A stretch of DNA of 64,000 nucleotides from the NCBI RefSeq assembly GCF_009834025.1, contig NZ_CP047156.1, forward strand, positions 3,804,067-3,868,066. The letters run 5' to 3'. Made by a program: the position numbers and the translations under genes. This document shows positions 7,225-14,202 of the stretch, one piece after another. Position 1 is the first letter of the stretch. Each line of letters begins with the position of its first letter. Below the pieces are notes generated by a model. That model saw only the letters and a program-made list of their open reading frames with translations. It did not search any database and had not been told where the DNA came from. This stretch comes from Epidermidibacterium keratini. Its GTDB lineage: Bacteria; Actinomycetota; Actinomycetes; Mycobacteriales; Antricoccaceae.

Positions 7225-8991
7225 ATGAGCACCTACATCGCTGAGTACGTCGACCGCCTGCCGCATGGGAGCGAGGCGAAGGCGCGTCGTTATGCGACCG
7301 AGCGCTACGAAGGAGCGGCTGGTCTGAACTGGTACGACTGTGACCCGACGCTGCAGTTCATCCTTCGCAATCACCTCACTGCGTCGGAGCTCGACTGGGC
7401 GACGCCGTACCTGCACGAGGTAGGTGCGCTGATGGCCGGACCGATCAACGAGTACGCCGAGCAGACCGACAAGAACCCACCGCGCCTGGAGCGCTATGAC
7501 CGTTGGGGGCACGACGTGAGCGAGGTGGTCATGCCGGCGTCGTTTCACGCCTCGCGTGAGCAGTTGCTCGCGCACAGCTTCACCAGTCCCGAGTTTGCCC
7601 AGAAGGCAGCTATAGCTGGGATCCATAACGTTGCGCCGCTTGTCGCAGCCCGCAGCTATCTGCTTAACCAAGCCGACATCGGGATGACGTGTGCACTGGG
7701 CACCGGAGGTGACATGGTGCTGCGGCTGGCGGAGCAGTACGCGCCGGGGGAGGCGCAGGTGCGGGTGAAGGAGGTGCTCGCCGAAGGACAGCTCACCGGC
7801 GAGACCGCGCAGCTGATGACCGAACGCACCGGTGGGTCGGATCTCGCGGCGCTCGAGACCACGGCGCGTCGCGACGGGTCGACCTGGTTGCTCAACGGGT
7901 TCAAGTGGTTCGTCTCCAACGTGAACGGCAGCGCGTACGTCGTACTCGCCAAACCCGAAGGGGCCGAGGACGGCGTACGCGGCATCGTGCCGTTCCTGGT
8001 GATGCGTGAACGCTCCGACGGCAGCCGCAACGGAATCCGGATCCGTCGGCTGAAGAACAAGCTCGGCACAAACTCGGTCGCCTCGGCCGAAGTCGAGCTG
8101 GTCGACGCCGAGGCGTTCATGCTCGCGCCTTTTGACGAGCAGCCCGGGGGAGAGCGCGCTGGGCAGGGCCGCGGGCTGGCCCGGATGATGGAGCTGACCA
8201 ACGACTCGCGGATGGGCGTGTCGATGATGGGCCTGGGGTGCGCTCGGCGTGCTCTCGTTGAGTCGTTGACCTATGCGGCTGCCCGCGAGGCGTTCGGCAA
8301 GCGCCTGGATGATCAGCCGCTAATGCAACGCAAACTCGCGGAGCTGATCGTCGAGACAGAGGCAGCCCAAGCGCTGGTCTTCGACGGTCAGATCGGCGCG
8401 CAACTGCGGCTCGGCGTACCGCTGATCAAGCTCAAGGCAGCTCGCCTAGGTATTACCGCCGCCAGCGATGCGATCGAGATCCACGGCGGCAACGGCTATA
8501 TCGAGCAGTGGCCGGTCGCTCGGATCTTGCGCGACGCTCAGGTCAACACCGTCTGGGAGGGCGCCGATAACGTGCTGTGCCTCGACGTGCGGCGGGCGAT
8601 TACCCGCGAAGAGGCGCACCTGCCGCTGTTTGCGCGCATCCAAGATGCGATCAGCTCGAGCGGTGGCGATGGCAAAACGACTGAGCTGGTGGCGCAGCGC
8701 CTCGAACGCGTCGCCGAAGCGTTGGACCGGTGGCGCACACTTGATCCGATGGTGGCCGAGGCGCGACTTTTCCCGCTGGCACAGCACATGAGCGGGGTGT
8801 ACGCCGCCGCGTTGCTACTTGAGCAAGCCGGCTCGAGCGCCGCGGCGGGGGACAGCGGTCGTAAGGCACTGGTCGCGCGGCTCTATGCCCGGACGCATCT
8901 CGCGCCCTCCGATCCGCTGACGGATATGGAGACTGAGGCCAGGGAGCTCGATCAGTGGGACCTTCTCCGCTCCGGCGCGCTAGCCGACTGA
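7225..8991 (+). CDS. Acyl-CoA dehydrogenase, second AidB-like paralogue
   Basis: 588 residues with LTGETAQLMTERTGGSDLAA near 192, GFKWFVSNVNGSAYVVLA near 225, RIRRLKNKLGTNSVASAEVEL near 270 and NTVWEGADNVLCLDVRR near 435, the same motif order as AidB. It differs from the 2566-4218 protein by a longer N-terminus and a C-terminal helical extension. The Glu of WEGAD is in the acyl-CoA dehydrogenase catalytic region. The reaction is unknown: acyl-CoA oxidation or an AidB-type protective role are both possible. The transcript appears leaderless and controlled with the divergent PaaX-type regulator. Confidence 0.85.
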   Translation: MSTYIAEYVDRLPHGSEAKARRYATERYEGAAGLNWYDCDPTLQFILRNHLTASELDWATPYLHEVGALMAGPINEYAEQTDKNPPRLERYDRWGHDVSEVVMPASFHASREQLLAHSFTSPEFAQKAAIAGIHNVAPLVAARSYLLNQADIGMTCALGTGGDMVLRLAEQYAPGEAQVRVKEVLAEGQLTGETAQLMTERTGGSDLAALETTARRDGSTWLLNGFKWFVSNVNGSAYVVLAKPEGAEDGVRGIVPFLVMRERSDGSRNGIRIRRLKNKLGTNSVASAEVELVDAEAFMLAPFDEQPGGERAGQGRGLARMMELTNDSRMGVSMMGLGCARRALVESLTYAAAREAFGKRLDDQPLMQRKLAELIVETEAAQALVFDGQIGAQLRLGVPLIKLKAARLGITAASDAIEIHGGNGYIEQWPVARILRDAQVNTVWEGADNVLCLDVRRAITREEAHLPLFARIQDAISSSGGDGKTTELVAQRLERVAEALDRWRTLDPMVAEARLFPLAQHMSGVYAAALLLEQAGSSAAAGDSGRKALVARLYARTHLAPSDPLTDMETEARELDQWDLLRSGALAD

Positions 8992-9211
8992 GTCAAGCGA
9001 TGAATGACCGCCACTTCTGGGTCGAGGGACGGATTTGCGTCAGCCGCGATCTGTCTTAGCTCACGGCGCCTCCAGTGGGGCTAGAAAACTTGTCGTTCGA
9101 GGTCGATCATGGTGACTGTGCAGATCACGACCCTTCAGCGGTTCGTTGCTCTGCTCGGCCGGGACGTGAAGGCTCGCCGCGCCTTCTGATCGGGACGGTG
9201 ACGGGGGCAGC

Positions 9212-9892
9212 ATGGCCACGAATGAGAAGTCTTCCCGGCAACGAATACTGGAGCAGGGTTTGCGGATTCTGCACGAGAATGGCGTCTCTGTCGGCCTGGG
9301 CCGAGTGCCGATGCGGCAAGCAGCGGCCGACGCCTACCTGACAACCGGAGCGGCATACAACATTTGGGATGGACAGGCGGCCTTTCACCGGGACTTGGCG
9401 ATTGCAGCGGTGTTGTGGAACGACGGCGGACCGCTGGAGGAAACGCTCCGCCGGGTGCGTACCGCAATTCGCGCCGGTAAACCCTGGTCGGAAGTGGTTC
9501 GACTCGGTGCCGAAGGTCATGTTCATGACCCGCATCGCGACCGCGGGTACCTGATTTCACTCGCGCTACGGGCAACCGCAGGCGACGATGAAGCCATCCG
9601 GACGGCGACCGTCTCTCGGCACGAAAACAGCGTCCGCCAATTCGCGAGGTTCGTCGATGAGTTGCTGACGCATTATCGTCGCGGCATGCGACCGCCGTAT
9701 GGAGCGGTGGACCTTGTCACTGCCATCGGCGCGCTCTCCGAGGGCTTCGGTGTGCACGCGCTGTCGGGCATCGACCACCCGCGGTACGCCGTCGACGGGC
9801 GGCAGTGGACGCTCTTCGGCGTGTCCACCCTCGCGTTATGCGAGTACTTCACTGAGCCGTTAGAGGGGGCCGAAAGTGCCGGCGCCGATTGA
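9212..9892 (+). CDS. TetR-like transcriptional regulator
   Basis: 226 residues from ATG 9212 with GGGGGCAGC just upstream. The N-terminus SSRQRILEQGLRILHENG followed by LGRVPMRQAAADAYLTTGAAYNIWDGQAAFHRDL matches a TetR helix-turn-helix, although the recognition segment is atypical (AYNIW in place of the usual YxHF). The C-terminal domain is helical and unassigned, with a typical FVDELLTHYRRGMRPPYGAVDLVTAIGAL helix. The target is unknown. The preceding 220 bp (8992-9211) show no other gene. Confidence 0.75.
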   Translation: MATNEKSSRQRILEQGLRILHENGVSVGLGRVPMRQAAADAYLTTGAAYNIWDGQAAFHRDLAIAAVLWNDGGPLEETLRRVRTAIRAGKPWSEVVRLGAEGHVHDPHRDRGYLISLALRATAGDDEAIRTATVSRHENSVRQFARFVDELLTHYRRGMRPPYGAVDLVTAIGALSEGFGVHALSGIDHPRYAVDGRQWTLFGVSTLALCEYFTEPLEGAESAGAD

Positions 9893-10085
9893 TCGTAGGC
9901 ACCACTCGCCGGTAACCACGCCCTCAGAAATGCGCACGTAATTCAGTTATGAGTTCGCCGCTACCTGCGTCGGCGCAACCGCGTGCGGCGTCACGGTTCA
10001 GAAGAGATGCCCGAATGCTGGCGAGCCTGGATCCTTCAGCGCGGCCAGCTTGTGCGCTGACCGTGCGTATCGAATGGAGACAGTA

Positions 10086-10784
10086 ATGCGCGATTACAAG
10101 CACCGATCCATCCTCGGCGCCTCAGCCGTGCTGCTCGTCGTAGTGGTGGGAGCCTGCGGTCCGAATGCCCCGAGTACGACGCCTTCAAATCAGGACGCGG
10201 AGCAGTCGAGAGCGCCTGACAATTCATCGCCGCCGAGTGAGTCTGCAGACCAAGAATCAGACGGAGATTCCGGTTCGTCGGACGCCGTCGCTGACTGTGC
10301 CCAGGCACTCGAGGGCACGAGCGTCGGTATGGGAGAAAAGATCACCTGCGACGGCTGGACGGTCACCGTGACCGACTTCCAGGAGAATGTACCTTTACCC
10401 ACCGGCGTGGAGCTTCAGGACCAGTACACCGGCGACGCGGTCGATTCGTCGACCACGATCGTGGCGGCCACAGTCGAAGTCAGCACGATCGGAGAAGGTC
10501 CCGCAGGGGCGTTCACCGACTTCGCGTGGGCGCTCTCTGCTGGTGGTATCGGAAATGACTCGTCGTCGAGCACCGATCCTTTGTACGAAGTCGAGGTCGG
10601 AAGTACCAGCCCGGGGGATCTGCCAGAGCCTAAGCCTGTTGACTGCCTTGTCGAGGGAACAACTCCATGCTCCGGCCAGGTGTATTTCGAGATCGAGGAA
10701 GACATGGACATGTCCGCCGGGAATGTGTACGTCTACTTGCACAGTCCGACCGATGAGTCGATGGGCTCAGTGCAAGTCAAGTAG
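10086..10784 (+). CDS. Secreted lipoprotein of unknown function
   Basis: 232 residues from ATG 10086 with GGAGA seven bases upstream. Signal peptide: MRDYKHRSILGASAVLLVVVVGAC, with lipobox VGAC and lipidation Cys at 24. It is followed by an acidic, Ser/Pro-rich linker (about 26-65) and a C-terminal beta-type domain (about 75-232) with paired Cys. The domain resembles secreted DUF4352-like immunoglobulin folds (TCDGWTVTVTDFQ, TIVAATVEVSTIG), but this is only by eye. No signal for a partner gene. Confidence 0.8.
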   Translation: MRDYKHRSILGASAVLLVVVVGACGPNAPSTTPSNQDAEQSRAPDNSSPPSESADQESDGDSGSSDAVADCAQALEGTSVGMGEKITCDGWTVTVTDFQENVPLPTGVELQDQYTGDAVDSSTTIVAATVEVSTIGEGPAGAFTDFAWALSAGGIGNDSSSSTDPLYEVEVGSTSPGDLPEPKPVDCLVEGTTPCSGQVYFEIEEDMDMSAGNVYVYLHSPTDESMGSVQVK

Positions 10785-10995
10785 CACACGATGGTTAACC
10801 ATCACGGCCAACGCCGAAGGTGCGACGACATCCATAAACTAGTCGGACCCGAGTACCAGACCGCGATGTCTAGCGACGTTTGCAAACGTCTGATGTCGAA
10901 GGCGGGCCGTTAGCGCGAACTTCCAGCCCGGCACAAACAGCGTCGCCACGGGCGCCAGCTTGTGCGTCGTGTGTGGTGGGTGGGGGATTGGTCCG

Positions 10996-11895
10996 TCACG
11001 GCGACCAGGCAAGGGCACGATCCAACGAGGCTCGACCTAGCGGGCCCCATGCTGGCTTCCCTCCTGCTATGCCATGGATGCCGTTCTGCCCCATAAGCAT
11101 CAGGAACATGCTCTTCAGGATGGCGTGCCCACGAGCCCGACGCGCCATTGCCGCATCAGCGTTGCCGTATGTCGAGAAGAACCGTTCCTCGGCGCCGTCC
11201 TGCAGCACCACCCATGCCGATGCAACGTCAACCGCCGGATCGCCCACATGCATGTCTTCGAAATCAACGACGCCGGCCACCGAGCCGTCGGCAACCACAA
11301 CGTTGGCTGGATGTAGGTCACCGTGCACCCAGACCGGCGGCCCTGCCCAGGTGGGAGAAGTGATCGCGTCATCCCAAGCTTCACGAACTCTGGCCAGATC
11401 CAATCCGGACTCTTCCGTGTCTAAGGCGCTGATGAAGTACTCGAAGCCTCGGCTGCAGTCCTTCGGGTGAGCTGACCGGCCGTTGGTGTCCCTCGGCGCA
11501 TCCACCGGTGCCGGTGCGTGCAACGCACGAAGGAATCCGCCCAGCGCAGCGGCCGCAGCGCTTGTGCGTGTAATCGTGCTCCGATCGAGTGGAGCACCAT
11601 GCACCCAGGTCATCACGGTCCATATCTTCGGTAACCGCTGCGACGGAACGCCCTCGCGGACCGGCTGAGGTATGGGCAGCGGGAGTCGCGGGCCAAGCAA
11701 TGGCAGCCATCGTCTCTCGAGTAGTTGCCGCTCTGCTGTGGCGTTCATGCGCTGGACGCGCACGGCGAGGTCGTCACCGAGCCGCCACATTTGATTACCC
11801 CAGCCGCCTTCGACCTCGCGCAGTGGCAGCTCGGCCAAGTCCGGATGTTGATCCAGTAACACCTCGCGAATCAATGCCGCGCTGACGTCAGTCAT
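10996..11895 (-). CDS. Aminoglycoside phosphotransferase (APH)-fold kinase
   Basis: 299 residues from ATG 11895. The catalytic loop VWVHGDLHPANVVV near 195 (H-G-D-x-x-x-x-N) and the metal-binding GVVDFEDMHVGDPAVDVA near 214 are the Brenner motif and DFG-equivalent of APH/choline-kinase folds. LPLPIPQPVREG and MTWVHGAPL are typical N-lobe/hinge segments. The substrate cannot be read from sequence; antibiotic or small-metabolite phosphorylation are both possible. A TAGATT hexamer seven bases upstream suggests leaderless expression. Confidence 0.88.
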   Translation of the reverse strand: MTDVSAALIREVLLDQHPDLAELPLREVEGGWGNQMWRLGDDLAVRVQRMNATAERQLLERRWLPLLGPRLPLPIPQPVREGVPSQRLPKIWTVMTWVHGAPLDRSTITRTSAAAAALGGFLRALHAPAPVDAPRDTNGRSAHPKDCSRGFEYFISALDTEESGLDLARVREAWDDAITSPTWAGPPVWVHGDLHPANVVVADGSVAGVVDFEDMHVGDPAVDVASAWVVLQDGAEERFFSTYGNADAAMARRARGHAILKSMFLMLMGQNGIHGIAGGKPAWGPLGRASLDRALAWSP

Positions 11896-11902
11896 GCATA
11901 TG

Positions 11903-11908
11903 AATCTA
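11903..11908 (-). promoter_or_regulatory. -10 hexamer of the APH-fold kinase gene
   Basis: TAGATT on the minus strand ends seven bases before ATG 11895, the leaderless arrangement seen repeatedly in this window. Confidence 0.5.
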
Positions 11909-12144
11909 GATGTGGAGGACAACCAACAAATCGGTTGGCGGGTTCCTTAGGGGGAATGGGGCCAGGTCTACATCCGACTGCTACTGGACAATCACGTTAT
12001 CCGAATCTTCACTATTGACCTCACGATGATCGGCCAGGCTGAGATGATGTCTCCGCGTGGTGCGGTGTGACTCCGTAGGTCCGCTGGGCACCACTGCGTT
12101 ACCTAGGTGACTCGATCGCATGGACTGATCAAGCGGCGTCGGGA

Positions 12145-12150
12145 TAGGGT
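12145..12150 (+). promoter_or_regulatory. -10 hexamer of the leader peptide-methyltransferase transcript
   Basis: TAGGGT ends six bases before ATG 12157. A TGGACT at 12121-12126 lies 18 bp further up as a possible -35. The leader peptide would therefore start at the 5' end of the RNA. Confidence 0.55.
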
Positions 12151-12156
12151 GGCGCC

Positions 12157-12222
12157 ATGACCGAGACCTCACCGCTGGCGCGCGCAGAGCGTGCCGTGGT
12201 TGCGTGGTGGCCCCGCCGTTAG
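12157..12222 (+). CDS. Leader peptide with tandem Trp codons (putative attenuator peptide)
   Basis: A 21-residue frame starting MTETSPLARAE and ending AVVAWWPRR, stop TAG at 12220-12222. Two consecutive TGG codons (12205-12210) sit just before a GC-rich stem, as in trp leader peptides. A TAnnnT hexamer six bases upstream makes it leaderless, so it can be translated as soon as it is transcribed. The frame is the same as that of the downstream methyltransferase, separated only by this TAG. No database comparison was possible; the attenuation role is inferred from the stems that follow. Confidence 0.6.
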   Translation: MTETSPLARAERAVVAWWPRR

Positions 12223-12265
12223 GTGGGCTCGGCTTTTTGTGTTTGGCCCGCCGATCAGGCGGGCC
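12211..12265 (+). promoter_or_regulatory. Three mutually exclusive stems, transcription-attenuator-like
   Basis: Segment 1 (12211-12217, CCCCGCC) pairs with segment 2 (12222-12228, GGTGGGC). Segment 2 also pairs with segment 3 (12245-12252, GGCCCGCC). Segment 3 pairs perfectly over eight bases with segment 4 (12258-12265, GGCGGGCC) around loop GATCA. This is the classical 1:2, 2:3, 3:4 logic. A ribosome stalled on the TGG pair would cover segment 1 and favour 2:3. No U-run follows 3:4, so it may act on translation or as a U-less terminator; five T lie at 12234-12238. Confidence 0.6.
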
Positions 12266-12285
12266 GATGTTCTGAGCGTGGGCAC

Positions 12286-12307
12286 CTCCTGATCCATATC
12301 TCAGGAG
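12286..12307 (+). promoter_or_regulatory. Hairpin sequestering the methyltransferase Shine-Dalgarno site
   Basis: CTCCTGA (12286-12292) pairs with TCAGGAG (12301-12307) over seven perfect base pairs with an eight-base loop. The right arm contains the AGGAG ribosome-binding site five bases before GTG 12313, so the stem would block initiation unless opened. Confidence 0.6.
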
Positions 12308-12312
12308 AAACC

Positions 12313-13017
12313 GTGCAGCACCTCGAAGACCCCCGCGACATCGGCGACTACGTGATCAGCGCCCGCTCGTTCAACGAATACCGGGCCATGTTCGCCCTCA
12401 CAGACGACGATCTTCACGGAACGATCCTCGACTGTCCCGGCGGCGCATCTGAATTCACGGCTGTGGCGACAGCCGCCGGCGCGACCGCGCTGGCCGCCGA
12501 CCCGATTTATGACCAGTCGATCGAAGCACTTGCCCAGCTGGTGGCGGTTGAAGCGGACCGAGGAAACGCACACACGGTTGCGAATTCGAGTCGCTATAGC
12601 TGGGAGTTCTTTGGTGATGCCGAGGGTCATCGCCGGGTGAGGCGGGCGTCTGCGCGGACCTTCGCCCAGGACCTCCGCGCGTTTCCGGAGCGCTACGTTT
12701 CTGCCGCACTACCAACGCTTCCGTTTAAAGACGACGAGTTCGATCTGGTCCTGAGCTCGCATTTCCTGTTCACGTATACGGATCGCTTGGACAGCACATT
12801 CCACCGAGAGGCGCTTCTGGAGCTCCACCGGGTGTGCCGAGGCGAGGTGCGGGTGTTTCCTCTGATCGATCATGCTGGGCGCCCACTGACAGCATTGGTT
12901 GATCAGCTGCGCGAGGCGCTTGCAGACCTGGGTATGCCCACGGAGGTTCAGCGGGTCGATTACGAGTTCCAGCGCGGCGGCAGCCACATGCTGGTCGTGG
13001 GCAACGCAGGAAGCTAG
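12313..13017 (+). CDS. Class I SAM-dependent methyltransferase-like protein behind a Trp-type leader
   Basis: 234 residues from GTG 12313, which has AGGAG at the right distance; the in-frame GTG at 12223 directly abuts the leader stop and has no such site. TILDCPGGASEFTAVATAAGATALAADPIYD near 36 is a SAM-binding motif I with the acidic end of strand 2 (the Asp of ADPIYD), and LPFKDDEFDLVLSSHFLFTYTD near 138 matches motif IV and the hydrophobic strand following it. The substrate is unknown. The upstream control region (leader peptide, mutually exclusive stems, sequestered ribosome-binding site) suggests expression is tied to a translation or tryptophan signal. Confidence 0.8.
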   Translation: MQHLEDPRDIGDYVISARSFNEYRAMFALTDDDLHGTILDCPGGASEFTAVATAAGATALAADPIYDQSIEALAQLVAVEADRGNAHTVANSSRYSWEFFGDAEGHRRVRRASARTFAQDLRAFPERYVSAALPTLPFKDDEFDLVLSSHFLFTYTDRLDSTFHREALLELHRVCRGEVRVFPLIDHAGRPLTALVDQLREALADLGMPTEVQRVDYEFQRGGSHMLVVGNAGS

Positions 13018-13092
13018 GCGAGGATCTCGGCGTTCGTCGTGACTGTCGGGTGCTTGTGCATTCTCGCCCGGCGCGGAAAGCGCACCCATTCT

Positions 13093-13120
13093 AAATGACA
13101 TAATGTCGATTATCGGCGCT
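13093..13120. other. dif-like Xer recombination site (candidate chromosome-dimer resolution site)
   Basis: A 28-bp site with two 11-bp arms around the six-base centre TGTCGA (13104-13109). The core is CATAATGTCGATTATCGG, with ATAA/TTAT symmetrical about the centre. Read on the minus strand it has an arm ending GCCGATAA, a centre TCGACA, and an arm starting TTATGTCA, as in bacterial dif (E. coli: ATAA, six bases, TTATGT). It lies in a gene-free stretch. The wider neighbourhood resembles the M. tuberculosis Rv2090-Rv2130 block, which is near mid-chromosome. Assignment is by pattern only. Confidence 0.6.
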
Positions 13121-13485
13121 ATATGTACGTCGAACACCCGAGCGCGCGATTGCTATCGCGCACGGCTGCGCTCATGCCGCCTTCCGCGCTGCATCCAGGT
13201 TGCCGCTCGGCGCGCTCGGCGATCCCGACGCGTGTGCGCTGTTGTTGTCCAACATTCGTCGGCAAGGTCAAGCGCCGAGGTTCGTCGTCAGGCGTCGACG
13301 GTCCGGCACACCCGTCGGACGAATTGATCTGTCTTCGACATAGAGCCAGCATCGAGATTCGGATTGCCGGCTTGCGAGCATGCTCGGCAGTCGCGGAAGG
13401 GATCTCGCAGCGCAATACGTTGCGAATCCGACTTTGTTCAGATGATCTGACCCGCCTCGCCCGTTAAGCTTGCTCAGCTCGACTA

Positions 13486-13506
13486 GAAACGTCACAGTGA
13501 CGTTTC
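13486..13506. repeat. Perfect 10-bp inverted repeat with one-base centre
   Basis: GAAACGTCAC and GTGACGTTTC around a single A. Its GTCAC/GTGAC core is shared with the two longer hairpins at 13632 and 31642. It could be an operator or a small terminator hairpin. Confidence 0.6.
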
Positions 13507-13631
13507 ATCGGAGGGTAACCACATGCGTGACCTGCAGTGCTGTGGATCACCAATTCATCAGCCGCCTCGTTTACGTACTGCTGAGAAGCTCCTAAGAGGC
13601 GCATCTGTGGTACCAGGTCAAGAGAATCAGT

Positions 13632-13678
13632 TAGCGCGAAGACTTTCAGTCACCTGGTGACTGAAAGTCTTCGCGCTA
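13632..13678. repeat. Perfect 23-bp inverted repeat (long hairpin, GTCAC core)
   Basis: Arms 13632-13654 and 13656-13678 are perfectly complementary with a one-base centre (T13655). The inner part reads GTCACC-T-GGTGAC. It is in a gene-free region 500 bp from the dif-like site and about 520 bp before the ABC importer. It may be a terminator or a cruciform-forming element. Confidence 0.8.
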
Positions 13679-13704
13679 TGCACATGGTCGGTTGGTGCGC
13701 CGGA

Positions 13705-13752
13705 GGTCTCGACAACCGCTCGTCGCTGGCGCTCCTCGCTGCTCGACCACCG
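13705..13752. repeat. Dispersed palindromic repeat (GGTCTCGACAACCGCTCG family), copy 1
   Basis: Begins GGTCTCGACAACCGCTCG and ends GCTGCTCGACCACCG, with an internal GCTGGCGCTC. Related copies are at about 22761, 23748, 40429-40765, 42226 and 45161. The ends are partly complementary (GGTCTCGA / TCGACCACC). Confidence 0.7.
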
Positions 13753-14202
13753 AGGACGTTGATATGCGCCGAACGAGCTGCTCGACCGCCCGATGATGGC
13801 GGTACGCCGACGAGCCGCACGAGCCTCGCTATCCGCGTCGGAACCCAGCACCCACCGACTGTCGTTATGTCAAGCGGTCAACTACCTGCAGTTCCCCGAA
13901 GCGCGCCTTCCACAGCGAATAGACAGCGCGGATACGGGCTATTCCAAGACTCCGGGCACCCCGCGAACGTCAATGAGTCCCAGGTCACTATCTGGTTACG
14001 GAACGCTCACGATAGGGACATGTTGGCAGGCGTGTCGTCAAGCGATTTTTCCCGTCAGTTCGCCGTGTGTAAACTTCCCACATTCCACATGGTGGACGTC
14101 ATTCGGTCAGTCGACTCGAATGAGAAGCGTGCACAGGAAGCAGAGACCTCAACCCCGACAACCTCGGGACCTCCGCTTCTTGTCGTGGCCCGGAGGAAAC
14201 TC

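Larger units (their letters stand above)
13121..14202. other. Gene-free stretch of about 1.1 kb
   Basis: No reading frame here looks protein-like: candidates on both strands are short, cysteine/arginine rich and without ribosome-binding sites. It holds two perfect inverted repeats (13486-13506, 13632-13678), a dispersed palindromic repeat (13705-13752) and the untranslated lead-in to the ABC importer. A weak stem (GAAGCAGAG at about 14138 with CTCCGCTTC at about 14171) lies close to the importer start. Confidence 0.6.

Noticed and set aside
13123-13467. A 114-codon frame just after the dif-like site, and an overlapping minus-strand frame
   Set aside because: Neither has a ribosome-binding site or protein-like pattern; Cys/Arg/Ser rich sequence is typical of noncoding GC-rich DNA.
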